Of a stretch of DNA of 11,482 nucleotides, positions 1 through 7,010 are shown piece after piece. The DNA is taken from NCBI GenBank assembly GCA_020793555.1, contig DQIO01000263.1, positions 1 through 11,482 on the forward strand, read 5' to 3'. The position numbers were made by a program, and so were the translations under genes. Every line of letters begins with the position of its first letter. Position 1 is the stretch's first letter. The notes beneath the pieces are model-generated. The model was not told where the DNA came from and did not search any database. It was given only the letters and a program-made list of their open reading frames with translations. This DNA is from Methanosarcinaceae archaeon. GTDB taxonomy: Archaea > Halobacteriota > Methanosarcinia > Methanosarcinales > Methanosarcinaceae.

Positions 1-277
1 CAAACTTCGTCAGAAAATTGGCATACATCATTCTAAACAATTTGTGTGCATATTTTGAGAACCACACTCATGCGACATCATTTTTGATTTAATAAAAAGA
101 TTCACTTTTGGGATTTACCTGCGGAAAGTGCGCGATAGTGATTGATACGGCATTAAAAATATCGTACATGTCTTCGGTGCACCTTTTTATTTAGCACAGG
201 CGGTTGGTTTATCGAGTTCATGAGAAAAACGGCGCGACCACACGTGTGCAGCACGTTCCCACGCCATGAATATGAAA

Positions 278-412
278 TATAAAATGGTTTTTAAGCGGCG
301 TCATATTTGCAGATATGAGAATCACAGGTTTAGGTTATTGGGTTATGAGTCATGGGTTTGGTGACAGTGAAATACGCCGCCTGACGGCGGGAATTGATGC
401 TCCGTTTTCTTT
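278..412 (+). ncRNA. Weak candidate for a small RNA or structured leader
   Basis: The TATA-like TATAAAA at 278-284 would place a transcription start near 305. Downstream lies the most GC-rich stretch of this intergenic region, with a hairpin CCGCC-TGAC-GGCGG (376-389), followed by a T-rich run around 402-411 that could end transcription. GCGGCG (295-300) is also complementary to CGCCGC (374-379), although its first arm would lie before the predicted start. No known RNA family is recognised: no clear C/D boxes, tRNA arms or riboswitch core. It could equally be the start of a long fwd leader, or nothing. Confidence 0.15.
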
Positions 413-582
413 GATATAGGTTAATTGCTATGCGGGGTTTGAATTTTTGAAATGTGCATCGACATTTTATCACTCACTTTCCAGAGGTATATTTTGAGAA
501 CAAATCTTTTTCCTAAACATTGGATAATGTCGGATGATCGTGGTTTTCTAAATTATAAAACAAATGATTCGGAAAGTGAGTT

Positions 583-660
583 ATCGAAACCTTCTATCCA
601 AATCATCCATCGAAACCCTCTACCGAAGATTTCTATCGAAAAAACAAAAACCGATAGTTT
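583..660 (+). repeat. Degenerate 26-bp-phased direct repeats before fwdD promoter
   Basis: ATCGAAA recurs at 583, 609 and 635, exactly 26 bp apart each time. Units 1 and 2 agree at 14 of their first 16 bases (pattern ATCGAAACCYTCTAYC); unit 3 keeps only the first seven. The array ends where the TATA-like element begins, a position typical of regulator sites upstream of archaeal promoters. Whether a protein binds here is inference; the phasing is seen directly. Confidence 0.45.
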
Positions 661-690
661 TTAAATATGAAAGTATATTTAATTATATCA
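633..690 (+). promoter_or_regulatory. Putative fwdD promoter with candidate operator
   Basis: TTTTTAAATAT at 658-668 and TATATTTAA at 674-682 are both plausible archaeal TATA elements. They predict starts near 690 or 705 and a short leader. Immediately upstream lies the inverted repeat CTATCG-N13-CGATAG (633-638 and 652-657), whose arms are about two helical turns apart, overlapping the palindrome TTTCTATCGAAA (629-640). The overlap with the expected BRE suggests that a bound regulator would compete with TFB. No known regulator consensus is recognised with certainty. Confidence 0.45.
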
Positions 691-729
691 TTTCAATGAA
701 TAGACTATTTATTTATGTGAGGTAAGTCA

Positions 730-1110
730 ATGAAATTAGAAGCAAACCTGATATCAGGACGGACTGCTTACCAGGGAGCATACCTGGAAGCAAAGACTCA
801 TAAGGAGTATTTTGACGCCTGTTCGTACTGCGAACTCAATTCAAGCGATCTTGCCAAATTAGGAGTGTCGGAAGGAGATAATCTTTCAGTCACGACAGAA
901 TTTGGCGATATTTCGGTATTCGCAAAGGCAAACGACGGCAACCCTGACGGGCTGGCATTCATCCCAATGGGACCGTGGGCAAACGCGGTTCTCAGCCCGG
1001 ATACACACGGGTGTGGAATGCCCGGGTTCAAAGGTGTTCCGGCACAGATCGAAAAGACTGGTGAAGCGCCGCTTGAGATGAAAGCGCTTATGAGACGGTA
1101 TTACGAATAA
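730..1110 (+). CDS. fwdD: Formylmethanofuran dehydrogenase subunit D (FwdD)
   Basis: This 126-residue protein is the molybdopterin-dinucleotide-binding subunit of formylmethanofuran dehydrogenase, which in other members of the superfamily is the C-terminal domain of the catalytic chain. It completes the pterin site together with FwdB. The family is recognised by its length and by the segment at residues 81-105 (GPWANAV, then DTHGCGMPGFKG), a glycine-rich pterin-binding part of the double-psi beta-barrel fold. The ATG start is supported by GAGGT at 719-723, six bases upstream. It is the first gene of the operon, 17 bp ahead of fwdB. The separation of D from B is normal for this enzyme family and is not a broken gene. 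Confidence 0.94.
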   Translation: MKLEANLISGRTAYQGAYLEAKTHKEYFDACSYCELNSSDLAKLGVSEGDNLSVTTEFGDISVFAKANDGNPDGLAFIPMGPWANAVLSPDTHGCGMPGFKGVPAQIEKTGEAPLEMKALMRRYYE

Positions 1111-1127
1111 GGGGGAAGAGGGATACA

Positions 1128-2432
1128 ATGGTAGTAATAACAGATGCGATTTGTTCACTGTGTGGGTCGCTATGCGACGATATCACAGTAACAGTCGAAG
1201 ACAATGTGATCACAAATGTAGAGCGTGCATGTATTCTCGGACGCAACAAGTTCGTGGGTATGTTCCTGCACGACAGGATAGAATCACCAATGATTCGTAA
1301 GAATGGTGAACTCGTTGATGTTTCATACGAAGAAGCGATCGACGAGGCAGCAAAGATATTGGTTAACTCAAAGAGAACACTTTCATACGGCTGGTGCTCA
1401 ACCTCATGCGAGGCAATCAGCAAAGCGATCCAGTTGGCTGAGGAGACAGGCTCTTTGATAGATTCAACCGCAAACGTGTGTCACGGACCATCCGCACTTG
1501 CAGTGCAGGAGAAGGGAGGACCGTCCGCAACACTTGGCGCGGTCAAGAACAGGGCTGATGTAGTTATATTCTGGGGCTGCAACCCGGCACATGCCCATCC
1601 AAGACACATGAGCAGATACTCATCATTCTCAAAAGGGTTCTTTACCCAGAAGGGACGAAAGGACCGCAAGATGATCGTTATCGATGTACGAAAGACAGAT
1701 ACTGCAAAGTTGGCTGACACGTATGTTGAGATCGAACAGGGTAGCGATTACTTGCTTGTGACAGCACTTCGTTCAGCTATCAACGGTCATGAGGATGTCA
1801 TTCCTGATGCTGTTGCAGGTGTTTCGAAAGAGGATATTCTCGAACTTGCAAACGTGCTCAAGGAAGCGAAGTATACCTGTGTGTTCTACGGCATGGGAGT
1901 CACCCAGTCACGTTCCAAATACAAGAACGGCGACGGTGTTTCATCACTGATCTCAGACATCAACCAGCACTCAAAGGCTGTGATGATAGGAATGCGCGGT
2001 CACTATAATGTAACAGGATTCGGACAGGTCGCAACATGGGAAACAGGTTTCCCGATGGCAATTGACTTTACGCGCGGCGCACCATATTACAACCCAGGTG
2101 AGACCGGAGCAAATGATGTACTGGTACGAGGCGACGTTGATGCTGCAATTATTTCAGCAGCAGATGCAGGCGCACACTTCCCACAGGATTCACTCAAGTA
2201 TCTGGCAAAGATACCTGTGATCCAGATCGATCCTTACGCAAACCCAACAACCGAATTATCTGACGTGGTATTCCCTGCGGCAGTTGTTGGAGTTGAGGCT
2301 GAAGGTACGGCATACAGGATGGACGGCATATCCTTGCGAATGAAGAAACTGATCGATACGAAGTTCAAGACCGACGAGGAGATTACGGTTGACCTGATCA
2401 ATAAGGTAAGGGAACTTAAGGGAGGTGCGTGA
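1128..2432 (+). CDS. fwdB: Formylmethanofuran dehydrogenase catalytic subunit B (FwdB)
   Basis: Catalytic subunit of 434 residues that reduces CO2 to formate at a tungsten- or molybdenum-bis-pterin centre, using electrons from ferredoxin. Visible features are the N-terminal [4Fe-4S] ligands Cys9, Cys12, Cys16 and Cys35, as in formate dehydrogenases, and Cys118 in the motif VCHGPS, the metal-ligand position that is selenocysteine in some methanogens. Here it is a normal TGT codon, so no SECIS element is expected. GAGGGAT (1118-1124) precedes the ATG. Whether the enzyme uses W or Mo cannot be read from sequence alone; the gene order D-B-A-C resembles operons usually named fwd rather than fmd. 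The stop codon is one base before the fwdA ATG. Confidence 0.97.
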   Translation: MVVITDAICSLCGSLCDDITVTVEDNVITNVERACILGRNKFVGMFLHDRIESPMIRKNGELVDVSYEEAIDEAAKILVNSKRTLSYGWCSTSCEAISKAIQLAEETGSLIDSTANVCHGPSALAVQEKGGPSATLGAVKNRADVVIFWGCNPAHAHPRHMSRYSSFSKGFFTQKGRKDRKMIVIDVRKTDTAKLADTYVEIEQGSDYLLVTALRSAINGHEDVIPDAVAGVSKEDILELANVLKEAKYTCVFYGMGVTQSRSKYKNGDGVSSLISDINQHSKAVMIGMRGHYNVTGFGQVATWETGFPMAIDFTRGAPYYNPGETGANDVLVRGDVDAAIISAADAGAHFPQDSLKYLAKIPVIQIDPYANPTTELSDVVFPAAVVGVEAEGTAYRMDGISLRMKKLIDTKFKTDEEITVDLINKVRELKGGA

Positions 2433-2433
2433 A

Positions 2434-4149
2434 ATGTCAGAATTATTAATCAAGAACGCAGTTGTCTGCGATCCTATCAATAACGTCAATTGTGAGAAGA
2501 TGGATATATCCGTCAAAGACGGCAAGATCGTTGAGAGCGTCTCATCCGGTGCAAAGGTCATCGATGCAGGTGGAAAACTCACGATGGCCGGCGGCGTGGA
2601 TGGTCACACTCATTGCGCAGGAAAGATCAATGTAGGACGTTTCATGAGCCCTCATGATATGCGCATGACCAATGTGCCGGGACTCTCAGGGAAAGAAGCA
2701 CCTACTGCAACTACAAGAGCACAGGTCGGATATAACACACCAAATGCATTTGCTATCGGATATCGGTATGCAAAGTTGGGTTACACGACTATTGGTGAGG
2801 CAGCAATCCCTATCATAGGGGCACGCCACACTCATGAGGAGTTTGAAGCAATCCCGATCCTGGACAAGTTCGGTCTGACACTTTTCGGAAGCAACTGGCA
2901 GGTCATGGAATATATCCGCGACGATGAGCCTGAAAAACTTGCAGCATATGTTGCATGGGGACTCAAGGCATCACGCGGTTATGGTATCAAGATCGTAAAT
3001 CCTGGCGGCGGGGAAGCGTGGGGCTGGGGTAAGAACGTTTCGGGACTGGATGATCCGGTACCAAACTTCGATGTAACACCTGCACAGATCATTATGGGAC
3101 TTGCAGAGGCGAATGAGAAACTTAACCTTCCGCACTCGATCCACTTACACTGCAACAACCTTGGTAAACCCGGGAACTACGAGACTACAATTGCGTCCAT
3201 GAAACTGCTTGAGAATCTCAAAAGCAACCGTGACAGGCAAGTATTGCATGTGACACATGTGCAGTTCAATGCATATGGCGGTACATCGTGGAGAGACTTT
3301 GAAAGTGCTGCTCCGCAAGTTTCGGATTATATCAATTCTACAGACCATATGACATTCGATCTTGGACAGGCGATATTCGGTCCTGCAATGACAATGACGG
3401 CAGACGGTCCTGTGGAATATGCGAACTCACGAATGCTTAACGCAAAATGGAGCAATATGGATGTTGAACTTGAGGATGCATCCGGTGTTGTGCCGATCAC
3501 GTATTCACCAAAGAACTTCGTGAATGCTGTACAGTGGGCAATTGGATTGGAACTTGCACTGCTTGTGGATGATCCATGGAAAGTCATGTTTACAACCGAT
3601 AGTCCGAACGGCGGTTCATTCGTGAACTATCCTGAAGCATACACATACCTGATGAGTGCAAAGAGACGTGCAGAAGTCATTGAAGGGTTCCCTGAGATGG
3701 CACTTGGTCGTATGAATATACCTGGAATTGACCGTGAGATTGACCTGTATGAGCTTGCGATCATGACACGCGCTATGCAGTCAAAGATATACTGCATGGA
3801 TACTAAGGGACACCTTGGTGTCGGCGCGGATGCGGATATCGCGATATATGACTTAAAGCCTGATTCTGTGGATACAACAGTTGAATATGCAGCTGTCAAG
3901 AAGGCGTTCAGTGGTGCAGCATACACCATCAAGAGCGGTGAGGTAGTTGTAAAGGACGGCGAAATCGCAATGACCCCAGAGGGTAGAACATACTGGGTAA
4001 ATGCTAAAATGCCACAGGCAACTGTTGACGCGATGCAGGTTGATGTTGCAAAGAAGTTCAAGAAATACTACAGTGTGAGCCAGTCAAACTACATGGTCGA
4101 GGATGAATATCTTCCACACCCTGTTGAGATCACTACGGAGGCGGTATAA
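2434..4149 (+). CDS. fwdA: Formylmethanofuran dehydrogenase subunit A (FwdA)
   Basis: FwdA is an amidohydrolase-superfamily protein of 571 residues with a dinuclear metal site. It condenses formate, arriving through an internal tunnel from FwdB, with methanofuran to give formylmethanofuran. Metal-site features are visible: His58 and His60 in DGHTH, Lys186 in GYGIKIVNP (likely the carboxylated lysine), His237/His239 in HSIHLH, His275 in HVTHVQ, and Asp389 in FTTDSPNGG. An in-frame GTG at 2425 would add three residues, but it lies inside the strong ribosome binding site GGAGGTG (2421-2427), so the ATG at 2434 is the better start. Coupling with fwdB is tight: its TGA ends at 2432. The C-terminal segment resembles the urease/hydantoinase small beta-domain (GADADIAIYDL). 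Confidence 0.97.
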   Translation: MSELLIKNAVVCDPINNVNCEKMDISVKDGKIVESVSSGAKVIDAGGKLTMAGGVDGHTHCAGKINVGRFMSPHDMRMTNVPGLSGKEAPTATTRAQVGYNTPNAFAIGYRYAKLGYTTIGEAAIPIIGARHTHEEFEAIPILDKFGLTLFGSNWQVMEYIRDDEPEKLAAYVAWGLKASRGYGIKIVNPGGGEAWGWGKNVSGLDDPVPNFDVTPAQIIMGLAEANEKLNLPHSIHLHCNNLGKPGNYETTIASMKLLENLKSNRDRQVLHVTHVQFNAYGGTSWRDFESAAPQVSDYINSTDHMTFDLGQAIFGPAMTMTADGPVEYANSRMLNAKWSNMDVELEDASGVVPITYSPKNFVNAVQWAIGLELALLVDDPWKVMFTTDSPNGGSFVNYPEAYTYLMSAKRRAEVIEGFPEMALGRMNIPGIDREIDLYELAIMTRAMQSKIYCMDTKGHLGVGADADIAIYDLKPDSVDTTVEYAAVKKAFSGAAYTIKSGEVVVKDGEIAMTPEGRTYWVNAKMPQATVDAMQVDVAKKFKKYYSVSQSNYMVEDEYLPHPVEITTEAV

Positions 4150-4908
4150 TTGCAGACAGTTACACTTTCATTGAAGGAAAAGAACGCAATACCGATCGAG
4201 GCTGATACTATCAACCCTGATAATTTCGCATCAAAGTCAAAGGATGAGATCGGGGCAATACTTGTATGGTACGGTAACGCACAGGTGACTATCGGAGAGG
4301 TTTTTGATGTGGCTGTTGACGGATCGGACAGTACAGAGAACACGAAGGTCGTCATCAATGGTGATGTGTCACGTGTCAAGCGCATAGGTCAGGAAATGTC
4401 CGCGGGCGAGATCGAGATCAACAGCAATGTTGACATGCACTGCGGCTCGAACATGACCGGCGGAAAGATTACCATCAACGGTGATGCTGACAGTTGGGTC
4501 GGTTGCGAGATGAAGGGCGGCGAGATCGTTGTGAACGGAAACGGCAGTTATTATGTAGGCGGCGGATACCGTGGTGAAGCCTGCGGCATGAAGGGCGGCA
4601 AGATTACAGTTACGGGCAATGTCCGTGATTACCTTGGCGAGCACATGTGCGGCGGCGAAATTGTGGTCAAGGGCGATGCAGGACTCCTTCCGGGAATCTC
4701 CAATAACGGTGGTTCGATTGTCATTGAGGGCAACACAACCATGCCTGCCAGCGAGATGAAAGCCGGTACAATTATCATTAAAGGTGAGGCTGCAGAACTC
4801 CTGCCCTCATTCGCTGAAGATGGCACCGAGGATGTCGATGGCGTGACCTACCGCAAGTTTGCGGGTGATGTCAATGCTAACGGCAAGGGTGTGCTACTAG
4901 TTAAGTAA
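4150..4908 (+). CDS. fwdC: Formylmethanofuran dehydrogenase subunit C (FwdC)
   Basis: This 252-residue structural subunit is related to the C-terminal alpha-subunit domain of glutamate synthase. Residues about 67-215 form a run of glycine-rich repeats of the type GG-K/E-I-x-V/I-x-G (for example GGKITING, GGEIVVNG, GGKITVTG, GGEIVVKG), which fold as a right-handed beta-helix. In the known complex, FwdC packs against FwdA. The start is TTG directly after the fwdA TAA, with GGAGG at 4137-4141 eight bases upstream; no ATG lies nearby in frame. It is the last gene of the operon, followed by a clear terminator. The subunits F, G and E, often encoded next to D/B/A/C in other methanogens, are not encoded downstream here. 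Confidence 0.95.
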   Translation: MQTVTLSLKEKNAIPIEADTINPDNFASKSKDEIGAILVWYGNAQVTIGEVFDVAVDGSDSTENTKVVINGDVSRVKRIGQEMSAGEIEINSNVDMHCGSNMTGGKITINGDADSWVGCEMKGGEIVVNGNGSYYVGGGYRGEACGMKGGKITVTGNVRDYLGEHMCGGEIVVKGDAGLLPGISNNGGSIVIEGNTTMPASEMKAGTIIIKGEAAELLPSFAEDGTEDVDGVTYRKFAGDVNANGKGVLLVK

Positions 4909-4933
4909 TTTTTAGACGATACGTTTAGTTTTG

Positions 4934-4962
4934 GCGCGCTCAAGGGCGCGCTTCTCTTTTTT
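4934..4962 (+). terminator. Terminator of the fwdDBAC operon
   Basis: A GCGCGC-TCAAGG-GCGCGC stem-loop (4934-4951) is followed by a T-rich tract ending in six T (4957-4962), 25 bases after the fwdC stop. T-runs are the principal termination signal in archaea, and the GC stem stands out from its AT-rich surroundings. Confidence 0.75.
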
Positions 4963-4964
4963 AC

Positions 4965-5132
4965 AGACACCGATTTGTACGGATTTTACATTATGGGGAT
5001 TATTCCCACATGGCACTGTTCCAAAAATCAGTTATTTTGTTGACACCGACTTTAGGTAAAATCTGTGTTAATCAGTGTTAATCTGTGTCTAAAAAATAAA
5101 AAGACACTGATTTCACAGATTTACACGGATTT
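4965..5132. repeat. Cluster of inverted 10-bp-unit repeats (dispersed-repeat-like)
   Basis: Three arms share a decamer of the type AATCNGTGTW. The middle arm (5059-5090, + orientation) has three units, AATCTGTGTT, AATCAGTGTT and AATCTGTGTC. The right arm (5102-5132) is its inverted copy, with one unit shortened to nine bases. The left arm (4965-4987) is an inverted copy lacking one unit. The two long arms face each other across an A-rich spacer of 11 bases and can form a long imperfect hairpin. From memory, similar ATCTGTGTTAATC-type repeats occur in intergenic DNA of many bacteria and archaea including Methanosarcina; this could not be checked. No coding capacity is seen. The position between convergent genes is typical of tolerated repeats. 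Confidence 0.8.
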
Positions 5133-5457
5133 ATAGTCGTATCTGTATTTGACACATTCGTTTGGATAACTGGATTTTGGTATTGTGTCTTCCCACATGA
5201 TGATGGTAAGTATTCTGCGTTCAAATATCGGTCATAACAATAAAAATTCAAAAATAAAACCCATTGGAACGTTGTTTTTTAAAGAAGCATTAAAAGAAAT
5301 AGAGATCAAGTATTATTAAACTTCATGCAAATCTTTTCGACTTGAAGTTACAACTGCAAAGATATTTGGAATATGGATTATTTGAGTTACAATCCATTCC
5401 AAGTTTGTCAATTTTTGAATAACTATGTCTGCAAATAAATGGTGACAAAGTTAAACG
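5133..5457. other. AT-rich convergent gap without a gene
   Basis: No gene is supported between the repeat cluster and the proS stop. All frames are interrupted by frequent stops. The only structure seen is a set of inverted repeats at 5319-5402, including an imperfect 12-bp hairpin at 5366-5402. A ten-base sequence TTCCCACATG at 5190-5199 repeats one at 5003-5012 within the repeat cluster, which could be chance. Confidence 0.5.
5366..5402 (-). terminator. Hairpin downstream of proS, possible terminator
   Basis: The arms TTGGAAT+GGATT (5366-5372 and 5375-5379) pair with AATCC+ATTCCAA (5391-5402). There is a two-base bulge (5373-5374) and an 11-base loop. It begins 56 bases after the proS stop on the minus strand. 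No long T-run follows, so a terminator or 3'-end processing role is only an inference. Confidence 0.3.
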
Positions 5458-6894
5458 TCAGTATGTCCTTGCCACATATACTCTGGTAGTGGAATCCGTA
5501 CCACATACAGGACATTTCCCAGTAGCATTCTCATCCTGCCCGGTCGGGATACCGAGTATTCCTGCTCCGATATCTTCTTCCATTTTAAGGCCGCATTTCT
5601 TCTCACCGCACCAGTGTACTCTTGCAATACCCTGTGGAAGTTTCTCTTTAACTTCATCAAGTGTCGCACAATCAAATATGCGGCTCTGAACATCATCTTC
5701 CGCTTTTGCAAGAAGGTCTGCATGGATGGTGTCGAACCTTGCCAGAATTTCGTTCTTGATATCATCAAGTGGAACCTGTTCCTTATTACCTGTGTCACGT
5801 CGTGCAACCATGGCAGCATTGTTCTTCAGATCCCTTGGCCCAATCTCAATTCTGATTGGAACACCGCGCATTTCCCACTTATAATATTTGGCACCCGGGC
5901 GATTGTCGCTCGCATCGATCTTGACACGTATGCCTGCAGATTCAAGGGTTGACTTAACATTCTCACATGCTTCGAGAATTTCTGTTCCGTCTTTAAAAAT
6001 AATAGGTATGATAACGACCTGTATCGGTGCGATTTGTGGTGGAAGCACCAATCCCTTATCGTCGCCGTGTATGGAGATCATTGATGCTATGGAACGCTCG
6101 GATACACCGTAACATGTCTGGTGGGCCAAAATCTGCTCTCCTTCGGGGTCTTCGTATGTAATATCAAATGTCTTTGCAAAATTGTCGCCAAGATGATGTG
6201 CAGTGCCTACCTGAAGTGTCTTGCCATCAGGCATCAGTGCATCGACCGCAATGGTATAATCCGCGCCCGGAAATTTGTCCCAGTCTGGTCGTTTTGATGG
6301 AAGAACCGGAATACCAAGTTGACGGTAGAATTCAATGTAGATGCGTATCGCTTCATCGACCTGTGCCGCTGCATCGTCCCATGTCGCATGGACGGTGTGT
6401 GCTTCTTTGAATGATGTGATTTCCCGAAGTCTGATGAGCGGACGCGTGTGTTTTGTTTCATACCGGAACGTGTTCACGATCTGGTAAAGTTTGAGTGGAA
6501 GGTCTGCGTGTGAACGCACCCAGAGTTTGTACATTGGATATATGGCAGTCTCGCTTGTCGGGCGAAGCGCAAGTTTTACATCAAGCGGATTGGTTCCGCC
6601 GTGTGTTACCCAGTATACCTCTTCCTCAAAGCCTTTGATATGCTCTGCTTCTTTCATGAACTCATGTTCAGGGATAAGGAGCGGAAAGAGAGTCTCTTGA
6701 TGGTCTTTGTCAAGCAGTTCCCGAATGATTGCATAGACATTTTTACGGATCGAAAAACCAAAGGGATGCCAGACGTATAATCCTTTAACAGGATAACGTA
6801 CATCCATTATTTCGGCTGTACGTAACAGCTCATTATACCATTCACTAAAATTCTCTTTTGCAGGAAGAGATGCTTCTTTTTCTTGTTCTGCCAT
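5458..6894 (-). CDS. proS: Prolyl-tRNA synthetase, archaeal/eukaryotic type
   Basis: A class II synthetase of 478 residues that charges tRNA-Pro in the cytoplasm. Seen in sequence are RPTSE (111-115) of the proline/ATP pocket, a motif 2 region with FRYE (143-146) and RLRE (155-158), the CYGVS/PPQIAP region leading into the anticodon-binding domain, and a C-terminal domain with Cys429, Cys434, Cys461 and Cys464 ending in tyrosine. The zinc-binding-like tail and terminal Tyr are hallmarks of the archaeal type; the bacterial editing insertion is absent. An in-frame ATG at 7014 would extend the protein by 40 residues into the upstream gene's stop, but that extension has no family-like content and would give an unusually long N-terminus. 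The ATG at 6894 gives the usual length and has GAGTGAG just upstream. Confidence 0.96.
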   Translation of the reverse strand: MAEQEKEASLPAKENFSEWYNELLRTAEIMDVRYPVKGLYVWHPFGFSIRKNVYAIIRELLDKDHQETLFPLLIPEHEFMKEAEHIKGFEEEVYWVTHGGTNPLDVKLALRPTSETAIYPMYKLWVRSHADLPLKLYQIVNTFRYETKHTRPLIRLREITSFKEAHTVHATWDDAAAQVDEAIRIYIEFYRQLGIPVLPSKRPDWDKFPGADYTIAVDALMPDGKTLQVGTAHHLGDNFAKTFDITYEDPEGEQILAHQTCYGVSERSIASMISIHGDDKGLVLPPQIAPIQVVIIPIIFKDGTEILEACENVKSTLESAGIRVKIDASDNRPGAKYYKWEMRGVPIRIEIGPRDLKNNAAMVARRDTGNKEQVPLDDIKNEILARFDTIHADLLAKAEDDVQSRIFDCATLDEVKEKLPQGIARVHWCGEKKCGLKMEEDIGAGILGIPTGQDENATGKCPVCGTDSTTRVYVARTY

Positions 6895-7010
6895 TGCACT
6901 CACTCGATTATTTTGAATATTTTTTAGATAAATAGATGTATTGCTTATAGGTATTTCCATTACACAAAAAACGTAAACCAGATGATCCCGAAAAATAGAA
7001 TAGAGAAATC
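6895..7010 (-). promoter_or_regulatory. Probable proS promoter and leader
   Basis: This 116-bp gap separates the ZPR1 gene stop from the proS ATG and is very AT-rich. On the minus strand it reads CATCTATTTATCTAAAAAAT at about 6936-6917, which contains a plausible TATA-like element. The gap is long enough for proS to have its own promoter, though read-through from sepF-ZPR1 remains possible. The exact box cannot be fixed by eye. Confidence 0.35.

Larger units (their letters stand above)
1..729. other. Long AT-rich non-coding region upstream of fwdD
   Basis: No convincing gene is present. A frame on the + strand is open from the left edge to a TAA at 90-92 (about 29 codons, AT-rich, unrecognisable), so the tail of an upstream gene cannot be excluded. 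A 70-codon open frame at 452-664 has no ribosome binding site and low-complexity content, runs through the repeats described here, and is not called. The stretch contains a TATA-like sequence (278-284), a small GC-rich hairpin (376-389), a 13-nt direct repeat (50-62 and 489-501), an inverted repeat (469-482 and 571-584), 26-bp-phased repeats (583-660) and the fwdD promoter. Its length is unusual beside the compact spacing inside the operon it precedes. Confidence 0.6.

Noticed and set aside
1..31. Minus-strand ATG at 31 with an open frame to the left edge
   Set aside because: Only about ten codons are visible and no ribosome binding site is present.
176..188. GGTGCACC followed by T5, terminator-like
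   Set aside because: The palindrome has no loop and cannot form a useful hairpin, and no gene is seen to end before it.
239..248. CACACGTGTG palindrome
   Set aside because: Ten-base palindromes are common by chance and this one has no clear promoter next to it.
265..363. Short basic open frame of about 32 codons
   Set aside because: No ribosome binding site and overlap with the GC-rich structured patch; such lengths are expected by chance.
452..664. 70-codon open frame on the + strand upstream of fwdD
   Set aside because: No ribosome binding site, no recognisable family, AT-driven composition, and it runs through the phased repeats and into the promoter.
798..4826. Several minus-strand open frames across the fwd genes
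   Set aside because: They are antisense shadows of strongly family-matching genes and lack ribosome binding sites or recognisable content.
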